Source: Campylobacter hyointestinalis subsp. hyointestinalis
GTDB taxonomy: Bacteria > Campylobacterota > Campylobacteria > Campylobacterales > Campylobacteraceae
Direction: 5' to 3'
NCBI RefSeq assembly: GCF_013372145.1
Contig: NZ_CP053827.1
Coordinates: forward strand, 1,302,001-1,366,000
Length of the DNA stretch: 64,000 nt
The position numbers and the translations under genes are program-made. Shown here piece after piece: positions 1 to 10,835 of the stretch. The notes under the pieces are model-generated. The model was not told where the DNA came from. It saw only the letters and a list, made by a program, of their open reading frames with translations, and made no database searches. Within the stretch, counting starts at the first letter, position 1. Each line of letters starts with the position of its first letter.

Positions 1-159
1 TTCAAGTCCCCATTTTATGTTATCTAATTCATCTTCATCGCGGATGATAAAACCTTCATTTATCTCTTCAATGCAAGTTATCCCAAGCTCAAACGCAAAA
101 TCTTTTAAGATATCCGCATTTGGGCTTTGAATTTTTAATTCAAAAAATTTTTCTTTCAT
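1..159 (-). CDS. prmA: Ribosomal protein L11 methyltransferase PrmA, N-terminal fragment (partial, runs off the window)
   Basis: Only the first 53 codons are inside the window; the gene continues beyond base 1. It starts at an ATG whose complement is at 157-159, directly against the cheY stop codon. The protein begins MKEKFFELKIQ and contains the segment GFIIRDEDELDNIKWGLE, which fits the N-terminal substrate-recognition domain of PrmA, a SAM-dependent enzyme that methylates ribosomal protein L11. The catalytic domain is not visible, so the call rests on this short stretch and on the cheY-prmA order that I recall from Campylobacter jejuni. Probably co-transcribed with cheY. Confidence 0.7.
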   Translation of the reverse strand, partial: MKEKFFELKIQSPNADILKDFAFELGITCIEEINEGFIIRDEDELDNIKWGLE

Positions 160-525
160 TTAGTTAAGAACGTCTTCTAGTTTTTCTTTTAGAACTTGTG
201 GGGTAAATGGTTTTACTATATAGTTATTCACACCTGCTTTTAATGCAGTTATAACTTCTGCTTTTCCGCCTTCGGTAGTGACCATTATGATAGGCATATC
301 TTCATATTTCTTTTCTGCTCTCACTTTTTTTACAAGCTCTAGTCCATTCATCTCAGGCATATTCCAGTCGGTTATCAAAACGCTTATGTCTGGATTTTGT
401 TCTAATAAACCCCATGCCTCAAGACCATGTTCGGCTTCTAAGATATCTTTATGTCCAAGCCTTTGAAGGGTATTTTTTATAATTCTTCTCATAGTAGAGC
501 TATCATCAACAACTAATAACTTCAC
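160..525 (-). CDS. cheY: Chemotaxis response regulator CheY
   Basis: A single receiver domain of 121 residues, the usual CheY size, with no output domain. The acidic pocket is Asp7-Asp8, the phosphoacceptor is Asp53 in the segment ITDWNMPEMNG, the conserved Thr is at 83-84, and the conserved Lys is 105 in IVKPF. CheY is phosphorylated by CheA and, as CheY-P, binds the flagellar switch to change motor rotation. An AAGGA ribosome site lies just upstream of the ATG. It abuts prmA and is preceded by its own promoter-like sequence, and the chemoreceptor at 34203 is a likely distant functional partner. Confidence 0.95.
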   Translation of the reverse strand: MKLLVVDDSSTMRRIIKNTLQRLGHKDILEAEHGLEAWGLLEQNPDISVLITDWNMPEMNGLELVKKVRAEKKYEDMPIIMVTTEGGKAEVITALKAGVNNYIVKPFTPQVLKEKLEDVLN

Positions 526-552
526 TAAATATCCTTTTCTTAAATTTGGTGT

Positions 553-561
553 ATTCTATCA
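553..561 (-). promoter_or_regulatory. Putative extended -10 promoter for cheY
   Basis: On the minus strand the sequence reads TGATAGAAT, an extended -10 element of the form TGnTAnaaT typical of Campylobacter vegetative promoters, 28 bases upstream of the cheY start. No clear -35 is seen, which is normal for this genus. Confidence 0.45.
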
Positions 562-590
562 GAATTTAGTTTTAAAAAAACTTATTATAC

Positions 591-1301
591 TTATAAAATA
601 ACTCTAAAAGCGTCCTTTAGAGAGATTTTACCCTCATAATACGCCTTGCCGACGATAACTCCGGCGATATTGCCGTTTTTTTGAAGATTTACTATATCCT
701 CTATAGAGCTAACTCCGCCGCTAGCTATGGTAGGTAGCTTACTAGTCTCAGCTATAGACGAGCTAAACTCTACATTTACGCCACCTAGCATTCCGTCTTT
801 GCTTATATCAGTAGCTATGATAGCCTCCACTCCAGCATCCGCGTATAGCTTTGCTAAATCAGTCGCTTTGATCTGGCTGACTTCAGCCCAGCCCTCAACT
901 GCTACAAATCCGTTCATTGCATCTATACCTACTACAAGCCTATATTTTTTAGCCATTTCTTTTACAAACTCAGGATTTTTTAACGCAACAGAGCCTAAAA
1001 TCACACGGCTAACACCTAAATTTTTATACATTTTTATACGATCTTCATTTCTTATACCGCCGCCGACTTCTACTTGTAGATTTGTTTTTGAAAGTATAGC
1101 TTCTATAGTTTTTAAATTTACGCTTTCTCCTGCAAATGCACCGTCTAGATCAACTATATGAAGCCATTTTGCACCTGCATCCTCAAAAGCACACGCCAAC
1201 TCCCAAGGCTTATCAGAGTAAATTTTTGCGCTGTCCATAAGACCTTTTGTTAGCCTAACCGCCTTTGCTTCTTTTAGATCGATAGCAGGTATGATTTCCA
1301 T
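591..1301 (-). CDS. hisA: ProFAR isomerase HisA (histidine biosynthesis)
   Basis: A 236-residue (beta/alpha)8-barrel protein of normal family length. It isomerises N'-(5'-phosphoribosyl)formimino-AICAR-ribonucleotide in the fourth step of histidine synthesis. The catalytic Asp8 lies in [16 protein letters not shown] and the second general acid/base, Asp127, in VVGIDAMNG; phosphate-binding glycine loops are at about residues 80-82 (VGGGIR) and 193-200 (ASGGVSS). It follows hisH with a one-base overlap, so the two are co-transcribed and probably translationally coupled. hisF, the partner of HisH, is not in this window. Confidence 0.96.
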   Translation of the reverse strand: MEIIPAIDLKEAKAVRLTKGLMDSAKIYSDKPWELACAFEDAGAKWLHIVDLDGAFAGESVNLKTIEAILSKTNLQVEVGGGIRNEDRIKMYKNLGVSRVILGSVALKNPEFVKEMAKKYRLVVGIDAMNGFVAVEGWAEVSQIKATDLAKLYADAGVEAIIATDISKDGMLGGVNVEFSSSIAETSKLPTIASGGVSSIEDIVNLQKNGNIAGVIVGKAYYEGKISLKDAFRVIL

Positions 1302-1912
1302 TATAACTCCACAAAATTTTTTATAATTTTAAGCCCATTTTCATGAGATTTTTCAGGATGAGGCTGAAAGCCAAATACATTATCTTTACAGACCGCACTT
1401 ACGAATTTATATCCGTATTTTGTAGTGGCTAACACAAACTCGTCATCGCAAATAGCATGATATGAATGCACAAAATACAAATACGCGCTATTTGCTAATC
1501 CTCTGTTTATATTGGTATCTTTGATAAACTCACAACTATTCCAACCGATATGGGGAATTTTAAGCGGTCTGTCGAATTTAGTTTCATCAAATTTAACAAC
1601 GCTTCCTGGTATCACGCCTAGTCCGCTATGCTGCCCAAACTCAAATCCTTTTTCAAAAAGAAGTTGCATACCAAGGCAAATTCCCAAAAACGGTTTTTTA
1701 GCCTTTATAAAATCAATAATGGCTAAATTTAGATCATTTACTCTAAGTTTATCCATAGCGTCGCCAAAAGCTCCGACTCCAGGAAGTACGAGCTTATCAT
1801 ATAAATTTAAGTTTTCTCCAGCTTTTACCAGCTTTGCACTAGTTCCTACAAACTCAAAAGCATTTATAACGCTTCTTATATTGCCGGCTCCATAATCAAT
1901 AATCCCTATCAA
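1301..1912 (-). CDS. hisH: Imidazole glycerol phosphate synthase, glutaminase subunit HisH
   Basis: A 203-residue class I glutamine amidotransferase. The triad is visible: Cys79 in LGICLGMQ, and His185 and Glu187 in FQPHPEKS. HisH releases ammonia from glutamine and passes it to HisF, which is encoded elsewhere. Campylobacters can carry two kinds of HisH, one for histidine and one in flagellar/LPS glycan loci; pairing with hisA supports the histidine role here. It overlaps pglG by 17 bases, so the histidine genes share a transcription unit with the glycosylation genes. Confidence 0.94.
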   Translation of the reverse strand: MIGIIDYGAGNIRSVINAFEFVGTSAKLVKAGENLNLYDKLVLPGVGAFGDAMDKLRVNDLNLAIIDFIKAKKPFLGICLGMQLLFEKGFEFGQHSGLGVIPGSVVKFDETKFDRPLKIPHIGWNSCEFIKDTNINRGLANSAYLYFVHSYHAICDDEFVLATTKYGYKFVSAVCKDNVFGFQPHPEKSHENGLKIIKNFVEL

Positions 1913-2801
1913 CTTTACCTCTTTTTAATGACAAAATATAAATGCTAAGCGATATCATCAAAATAGCGACTCCACCGATCAAATATATAGCATATATGAT
2001 CCCGCTAGGATTTGTAATGGCAAACTTAAACACAAGCATCAAAGACTCTATGGCAAGAGCTATGATTATGCTGCCGATAAACCGTACCATTGTTTTACTA
2101 GCGCCATTATTGTCGTGATTTGACTTACCGAGCACCTCAGCTTCAAATATCGCTTTTACAAGATCAAATATAGCAAGAGCGAGCGTTAAAACTATAGTTG
2201 ATTCAAACACTTCGCTTATATTTATGTTGTCTAGCCCTTTTAAAACAAAACTTTTAACACCTTGTATAAAAAGAACGATAGCAACTACGAAAAGCGCTAA
2301 TGAGAACATAGAATACACGAATTTAGTAAATTTACCAAAAATGCTATCTACTGAGCTTGGATGAACAAGTTTTAATATATCAGTAAGACTGATATCCATA
2401 CAAGCTATATATTTTAGTTCGTCTTTATCATCATAAACAGGCATAGAAGCAGTCACGCAAAGTCCATTAGTAAGACTTGAAGGATACGGATCAGTTAGTA
2501 CGCAACGCTTTTCTCTAACGGCTCTGTAATAATAAGCCTTATTGCTTCTATTGCTATCCTTGCCTATCATATTTTTGGTATCTAAACTGACGTTGTTTTC
2601 GACTTGGATACCGTTTTTATCAAGTATATAAAAAGCTTCAAAGCATTCGATTTCGTGCGCAATCTTATCAAAGCCTTCGTTTATCAAATTTACGCTGACG
2701 CCAGGTAGGTTATTTGGTATATTTCTATCAAAAAGATAACACAAATAAGCTCTTGCTTTGTACCTTATATCGCTAAATTCTTGAATTTCTTTTATAAGCA
2801 T
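1896..2801 (-). CDS. pglG: PglG-like membrane protein with a Cache/PDC sensor-type N-terminal domain
   Basis: A 301-residue protein. Residues 1-150 look like a PDC/Cache sensory fold (AFYILDKNGIQVENN, then a DPYPS segment and a MPVYD segment), followed by about four hydrophobic segments at roughly 165-190, 205-222, 238-258 and 268-290. PglG in C. jejuni is part of the N-glycosylation locus but has no proven enzymatic role. The assignment rests mainly on synteny with pglF and pglE and on matching size and topology. There is no histidine kinase or methyl-accepting domain. The start is one base after the pglF stop. Confidence 0.75.
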   Translation of the reverse strand: MLIKEIQEFSDIRYKARAYLCYLFDRNIPNNLPGVSVNLINEGFDKIAHEIECFEAFYILDKNGIQVENNVSLDTKNMIGKDSNRSNKAYYYRAVREKRCVLTDPYPSSLTNGLCVTASMPVYDDKDELKYIACMDISLTDILKLVHPSSVDSIFGKFTKFVYSMFSLALFVVAIVLFIQGVKSFVLKGLDNINISEVFESTIVLTLALAIFDLVKAIFEAEVLGKSNHDNNGASKTMVRFIGSIIIALAIESLMLVFKFAITNPSGIIYAIYLIGGVAILMISLSIYILSLKRGKVDRDY

Positions 2802-2802
2802 T

Positions 2803-5690
<2,888 letters not shown>

Positions 5691-5708
5691 TTAAAATAAT
5701 TTTTGGGT

Positions 5709-5717
5709 ATTTTATCA
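5709..5717 (-). promoter_or_regulatory. Putative extended -10 promoter for pglE-pglF-pglG-hisHA
   Basis: The minus strand reads TGATAAAAT, an extended -10 element, about 28 bases upstream of the pglE ATG. It would drive the minus-strand run from pglE through hisA. Confidence 0.5.
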
Positions 5718-5942
5718 AAGCTTGTATAAACCGAAGTTAAAAATATAAAATTTCACGAAATATTTGGTAAAGCTTTTATTTTTTGCAAGGTATTACCACA
5801 AATACTTCTTTAAAATAAATTAGGTTATCTTGACTATCTTTATTACTGAATTTTCTTTATGATTATTTTATATCCCTAAGCAATTTTATAGATAAATTTA
5901 TTTATAATACGAAATTAAAATAATACAAAATCAAGTTAGACG
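5718..5942. other. AT-rich divergent intergenic region between pglE and the amino-acyl-carrier cassette
   Basis: No open frame of note and no tRNA or obvious hairpin is visible. It separates the minus-strand pgl/his genes from the plus-strand cassette and must hold promoters for both. There is no recognisable remnant of pglD here. Confidence 0.6.
5903..5908 (+). promoter_or_regulatory. Putative -10 box (TATAAT) for the cassette
   Basis: A perfect TATAAT hexamer lies 35 bases upstream of the ATG at 5943. The surrounding sequence is extremely AT-rich, so chance matches are likely and the call is tentative. Confidence 0.35.
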
Positions 5943-8078
5943 ATGGAAAAACTAGACAATCATATACTCAACAAGATTTAGAAAATGCCCTTAAAAGTGT
6001 CGGTATAAATAAAGACGATACAATCATGGTTCATTCAGGTCTTAGCCGTTTAGGTGTGCTTATGCAAGGCGTCAAGAATGCTAATGAACTATCTGCTACT
6101 ATAATTAAAAGCACTACAAAATGTTGTAGGACCAAATGGCACAATTGTCGTTCCAACCTTTACATATTCATTAGGAAAAGGCGAAATTTATGATCCAAAA
6201 ACCACGCCTTGTCCGTTAATGGGGCAGTTTAGCGAGTATTTTTGGAGACTTCTAGAAGCTAAAAGAAGCTTAGATCCATTTTTATCAGTTGCTGCTATAG
6301 GACCTAGGGCAGATGAGCTTACAAAAGTAGTAGCAAACACATCCTTTGGAAAAGACTCATTTTTTGATCGCTTTACAAAAATAGGGGGGGGTACTAAACT
6401 TCTTACGATCGGCGTTGAACTACGGTGGGCAACTATACTTCACGCTTACGAAGAAGAATTTAAAGTACCTCATAGATATAAGAAATTTTTTGTTGGCAAA
6501 ATACGCAAGAATAACACTGAGCATAAAATTTCATGGATTTACAATGTACGTCCATATATTACAAACGCATATCCTACATTTAAGGTAATAACAGATAAGG
6601 CTATACAAACAGGTATAATCAAAACAGCAACTATTGGCAAAGGTGTTATACACGCCACAAAAGTTAGCGAGTATAGGGATTTTGCTCTAAAAGAATTTAA
6701 AACAAATCCTTGGATCACAGCAATTGGTTCAAAATGCGATCTAGCAAAAGCCGAAAAACTACGCACTGGTGAGCAAAAATTTGATATAAAATTAGACAGT
6801 ACCGACATAAAAGAGTTAGCAGATAAACTCTATAATCTACCACGAGATCTAGTAAGCGACGGCTATGATACAGCGATAAATGCTATAAAAAACAAATTTA
6901 AATCTATCAAAATTCACTCATACCCTAGTGACACACAAGCATTTACATGGATAGTTCCAGAGCGTTGGATATGTCATAATGCTGGACTTTATGATACGCA
7001 AGGAAATGAGATATTTTCCACAAAGCAAAATGGCTTGCATGTTATGCGTTATTCGCTACCACTTGATAAAGAAGTAAGTCGCAAAGAGCTTTTTGATCAT
7101 CTTTATACGCCTGGAAAATGGGCAAATGACCAAAAAAATGCCGTTGCATATGCTTTTAAATTTTATGAGCGAGACTGGGGACTTTGTTGTTCAAATGAGC
7201 AAAAATCACGCCTAAATGACGAACGCTACCGCGTCAAAATCGACTCAGTTTCAAGCTATGGCGAACTAAAAGTAGGCGAATGGCACATACAAGGCAAAAG
7301 CAGCAAAACTATCATTCTTTGTGAGCATCTTGATCATCCATATCAGTTTAATGATGATTTAAGTGGTGTTATTACAGGGCTAAAAGTCATGGAATCACTT
7401 GCTAAACATAAAGAGTTACGCTACTCTTACAAGCTGCTTCTTTTGCCAGAAACCATTGGCTCTGCGTGTTATCTTTCACACAATGAAAAAGAGTGTAAAG
7501 ATATAATAGGTGGTATTTTTTTAGAAGTTTTAGCAACTAATCATCAATTACATCTAATGCACTCAAACACACCAGACTCTTATTTTGACACTATTGCCAC
7601 CCTACTTTTTAAGCAAAATGGATTAAGCATTGGTGATTTTGTAGCACCTGGACAGTTATTAAATGATGAGCGTATGTTTAATGCCCTAAATATACCTATG
7701 ATAAGCATTCAGCGTATTGGCAAAAATAATACATATTACCCACAGTATCACACTGATCAAGACACGCCTAAAAATGCAAATTTTAAAAATCTTGATTTGG
7801 CTATCAAATTTATCTTAAATTTGATAGATATAGTAGAAAATGACGCTATGTTTATAAGAAATTTCAAAGGTGAGCTTTTTGTAAGTAGCATAGATGAGCT
7901 TGAATACTCTAAAGACAGTCGGTATATCAGAGAGCTGACATTTTGCAACGAACAAAATTTAAGCCAAATAGCAGTTAAAAAGAATTTAGATTTTAGAGAG
8001 TTATTGCGCGTTGCACAAATTTTAAAAAGGACAAATTTAGCAAGTTTAGAGGATGTAAAATATGATTTATATCGATGA
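5943..8078 (+). pseudogene. AAC(3)-like N-acyltransferase fused to a DUF4910/DUF2172 aminopeptidase-like protein, frameshifted in its 5' part
   Basis: The N-terminal part resembles the aminoglycoside 3-N-acetyltransferase (AAC(3)/FrbF) family: the segments DDTIMVHSGLSRLG and GTIVVPTFTYS are typical. The C-terminal half is a DUF4910/M28-like zinc peptidase fold with likely metal and catalytic residues in CEHLDHP (about 7318-7340), NDDLSG (7350-7367), LPETIGS (7443-7463) and YHTDQDT (7746-7766), followed by a small winged-helix-like tail. From 6219 to 8078 the frame is open, but the first part is in another frame: one A appears missing in the A run at 5947-5951 and one extra in 6107-6110, so the two changes cancel. 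A G8 tract at 6384-6391 lies in the coding sequence. It may be a real pseudogene, a phase-variable gene, or a form starting at ATG 6219. AAC(3) relatives acylate amines; the substrate here is unknown. Confidence 0.65.
6384..6391 (+). repeat. G8 homopolymer inside the acyltransferase-aminopeptidase gene
   Basis: Eight consecutive G residues encode part of Ile-Gly-Gly-Gly. In Campylobacter, coding G tracts of about this length are classic slipped-strand contingency sites. With eight G residues the frame is continuous to 8078; seven or nine would truncate the protein soon after. Confidence 0.8.
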
Positions 8079-9090
8079 AAAAACCACAGCAAAATACCTA
8101 AATATCACCAACTGCGTAAAAAGCATACAAAAAATGTATAAAATCATGCAAACAAAAGATTACGCAATGGGTGGAAAAAACGCAAATAATCACGGAATGC
8201 GTATAAGTTTCCCAAGAGATAAACACACAAACAATACATTTATCGCAATGCCTGGTTTTCTTGGCGGTGAGTATCAAGTAGCAGGACTAAAATGGCACGG
8301 ACCAAATATCCGCGGCTCTACACGCGGCACTACAAACTATACACTTATATTAAATAAGCCAAATACCGGCGCACCAATAGCTTTTTTTGAGGCAAATTTA
8401 CTTACGTCTTATAGGACAGCTGCACTTAGTTTATATGCCACAACGCTTTTAAAACAAGCACAAACAATCAATAAGGTAGGACTCATTGGCGGCGGTGAAA
8501 TTCATACTATATTTTTGCAAGGTCTTTTGGAGTTATATCCAAATATAAATTTAATAAAAATTAAATCAAAAACCGAAAGCGGAGCAAACAAATTTATCTC
8601 ATATTTTAAGAAATTTAAATTTCGCTTTGAGATTTGCAAAAATGTCAATGCCGTACTTGATGATAGTGATTTAATAAGTGTAAATCCAGGCTTTGACTTT
8701 GACTCTCTTAGCCAGATGCCACTACTTCGCACTAAATATCTTAAAGAAAATGCACTTGTTTTATGCCTGAGCTATGCAAAATTTAGCGATGAATTTTTGA
8801 TAAATGGCGCAATAAAAGTAGCAGATAATTTTGCTATGTATGAAAGCTACTTAGCAGAGTTTGGCTATCCTGTTTATCCTAAATTTTCATCTCTTGGCTC
8901 ACGCTTTATAGACCTTGTATATGATAGACGAGTTAAACCAGGTGAGATTGTAGATATAGTAGATATTTTAAACAATACTAAAAATGAAATTTTAACTAAA
9001 AATAAACCGGTAGTATTTGCAAGTGGCGGTATGATAACAGAAAATATTGCTGTAGCATGCGATTTACTTAAAGAAATAAAAATAAAATAA
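8062..9090 (+). CDS. Ornithine cyclodeaminase / mu-crystallin family NAD(P)-dependent dehydrogenase (SbnB-like)
   Basis: 342 residues, normal for the family. The N-terminal half carries the conserved substrate/dimer region (FIAMPGFLGGEYQVAGLKWHG, split by the family's Gly-Lys-Trp motif, then APIAFFEANLLTSYRTAA), followed by a Rossmann fold with VGLIGGGEIH. Family members include ornithine cyclodeaminase, ketimine reductases, alanine dehydrogenases and SbnB, which makes N-(carboxyalkyl) amino-acid intermediates; the wording of the motifs is closest to SbnB, from memory. The substrate cannot be fixed from sequence. The start overlaps the preceding gene by 17 bases and the carrier-protein gene follows 10 bases after the stop, so it belongs to the cassette. 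Confidence 0.82.
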   Translation: MIYIDEKTTAKYLNITNCVKSIQKMYKIMQTKDYAMGGKNANNHGMRISFPRDKHTNNTFIAMPGFLGGEYQVAGLKWHGPNIRGSTRGTTNYTLILNKPNTGAPIAFFEANLLTSYRTAALSLYATTLLKQAQTINKVGLIGGGEIHTIFLQGLLELYPNINLIKIKSKTESGANKFISYFKKFKFRFEICKNVNAVLDDSDLISVNPGFDFDSLSQMPLLRTKYLKENALVLCLSYAKFSDEFLINGAIKVADNFAMYESYLAEFGYPVYPKFSSLGSRFIDLVYDRRVKPGEIVDIVDILNNTKNEILTKNKPVVFASGGMITENIAVACDLLKEIKIK

Positions 9091-9100
9091 AGGAAAAAAT

Positions 9101-9331
9101 ATGCAAGAAATTATAGAAATTTTACAAACCGTAAGAAACGACATAGATTTTACAAATGCTACAAAACTAGTAAGTGATGGTATTATCGATAGTTTTGATA
9201 TACTTCAAATAGTTATGGAACTAGAAGAAAAATTTGATATCCAAATAGAGCCACAATACATAGAACCAGAAAATTTTAACTCAGCCAAAGCCATAAAAGA
9301 GATGATAGAAAAGCTAAAAAATGCTAAATAA
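9101..9331 (+). CDS. Acyl/peptidyl carrier protein of the cassette
   Basis: A 76-residue four-helix carrier protein. The phosphopantetheine attachment site is Ser31 in DGIIDSFDILQ, followed by the usual acidic helix MELEEKFDIQI. It is clearly different from the fatty-acid AcpP at 20650 and closer in type to DltC or stand-alone peptidyl carriers. It has a good AAGGA ribosome site and overlaps the adenylation gene by 11 bases, which strongly suggests that it is the acceptor for the amino acid activated by that enzyme. A phosphopantetheinyl transferase must come from elsewhere in the genome. Confidence 0.88.
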   Translation: MQEIIEILQTVRNDIDFTNATKLVSDGIIDSFDILQIVMELEEKFDIQIEPQYIEPENFNSAKAIKEMIEKLKNAK

Positions 9332-10835
9332 TGTAAGTGAATTTTTAGATGCAAGTGTAAAAAAATATCCAAACAAAATAGCATTTATAGATGAAAATGA
9401 TACGATAAGCTATGCAAAATTACAAGTAGGCGCAAAGAAATTTGCTAGCTATTTACTAAATCTTAGTATCAAACCAAATAGCGCAGTTGTGTTTTTTATG
9501 CCAAAGTCGCTTGATGCGGTGCAAGGAATTTTTGGCTGTCTTTATGCGCGAGTTTGCTATAGCTTTTTTGAGGTTAATCTACCTGCTAAACGCTTGATCG
9601 ATATGCTTAGCGTTCTTAAAGCACCACCAATTATCACAACAAAAGAGCACTACACAAAGGCATATGAAATTTTTAACCAAAATTATAAAAATCACAATGT
9701 AAAAATTATCTTGATTGATGAGTGTCTTAAAGCACCATTAAATAACAATGGACTAACTGAAATTTCACACACTTATCAAGCAACAGATGCTCTTAGCATA
9801 GTTTTTACAAGCGGAAGTACAGGCATACCAAAAGGTGTGGTAAAAAGTCACGCAAATATCTTATACTTTACTCCGACATTTGTTAGCACACTAAAACTTA
9901 ACAGTGATGAAATTTTAGCAAATCAAGCACCATTTGATTTTGATGTTGCAGCAAAAGATATATACTGTGGCGTGTATGTTGGTGCTAGCGTATTACTGCT
10001 AAATCAAAAGGATTTTACAAAGCCAACGACGCTAATCGATAAGCTAATAAAATTTAATGTAACTACGCTAATTTGGGCGGTTAGCGCACTTTGTTTACTT
10101 AGCGCATTTAGGGTGTTTAATTATAAAATACCAAATCAAATTTCAAAAGTATTTTTTAGCGGAGAGATAATGCCACTAAATCACCTTAAAACCCTGCAAC
10201 ACTATCTTCCAAATGCAAAATTTGTAAATTTATATGGACCAAGTGAGATAACTTACAACTGTACATTTTATGAAGTGCCAAAAGAGTATGGGTGTATTAC
10301 TACTTTACCGATAGGAAAAGCATTTAAGGGGCAGAAAGTATTTTTACTAAGCGATGACACAAAACAGATAAATGAAGTTGGCAAAATAGGTGAAATATGT
10401 GTAAGCGGACCAAATGTAGCACTAGGATACTGGTGCGAAAACGCAAAGAGCAATGAGGTTTTTATACAAAATCCACTAAATAAAAGCTATTTTGAGCGTA
10501 TTTATAAAACTGGCGATCTTGGGGTGCTAAACGATAATGGCGAGTTAGTATATGTAGGACGCAAAGATTTTATGGTAAAACATATGGGACATCGCATAGA
10601 ACTATCTGAGATAGAATTAGCCGCACAAAAACTTGCAGAACGTGCATGTGCGATATTTAAGAATTATAAAATAAATTTATTTTTTACAGGAGTATGCGAT
10701 GAGAGTGTGCTTATGGGTGAACTTAAAAAAAATCTACCAACATATATGCTACCAAATAAGCTTATACGATTAGAAAAATTTACACTAAACACGCACGGTA
10801 AAATAGACAGAAAAATCTTAGAGGATATGCTATGA
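9321..10835 (+). CDS. Stand-alone amino-acid adenylation enzyme (NRPS A domain / DltA-like ligase)
   Basis: 504 residues, the size of a free adenylation domain. Core motifs are clear: A3 phosphate loop FTSGSTGIPKG, A4-type APFDFDVAAKD with the Asp expected to bind the alpha-amino group, A5 NLYGPSEITYN, A7 YKTGDLG, A8 GRKDFMVKHMGHRIE, and A10 HGKIDRKIL with the catalytic Lys. It should activate an amino acid with ATP and load it on the carrier protein encoded just upstream. No condensation or thioesterase domain is present. Which amino acid is used cannot be read reliably. Its last four bases overlap the decarboxylase start (ATGA). Confidence 0.9.
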   Translation: MLNNVSEFLDASVKKYPNKIAFIDENDTISYAKLQVGAKKFASYLLNLSIKPNSAVVFFMPKSLDAVQGIFGCLYARVCYSFFEVNLPAKRLIDMLSVLKAPPIITTKEHYTKAYEIFNQNYKNHNVKIILIDECLKAPLNNNGLTEISHTYQATDALSIVFTSGSTGIPKGVVKSHANILYFTPTFVSTLKLNSDEILANQAPFDFDVAAKDIYCGVYVGASVLLLNQKDFTKPTTLIDKLIKFNVTTLIWAVSALCLLSAFRVFNYKIPNQISKVFFSGEIMPLNHLKTLQHYLPNAKFVNLYGPSEITYNCTFYEVPKEYGCITTLPIGKAFKGQKVFLLSDDTKQINEVGKIGEICVSGPNVALGYWCENAKSNEVFIQNPLNKSYFERIYKTGDLGVLNDNGELVYVGRKDFMVKHMGHRIELSEIELAAQKLAERACAIFKNYKINLFFTGVCDESVLMGELKKNLPTYMLPNKLIRLEKFTLNTHGKIDRKILEDML

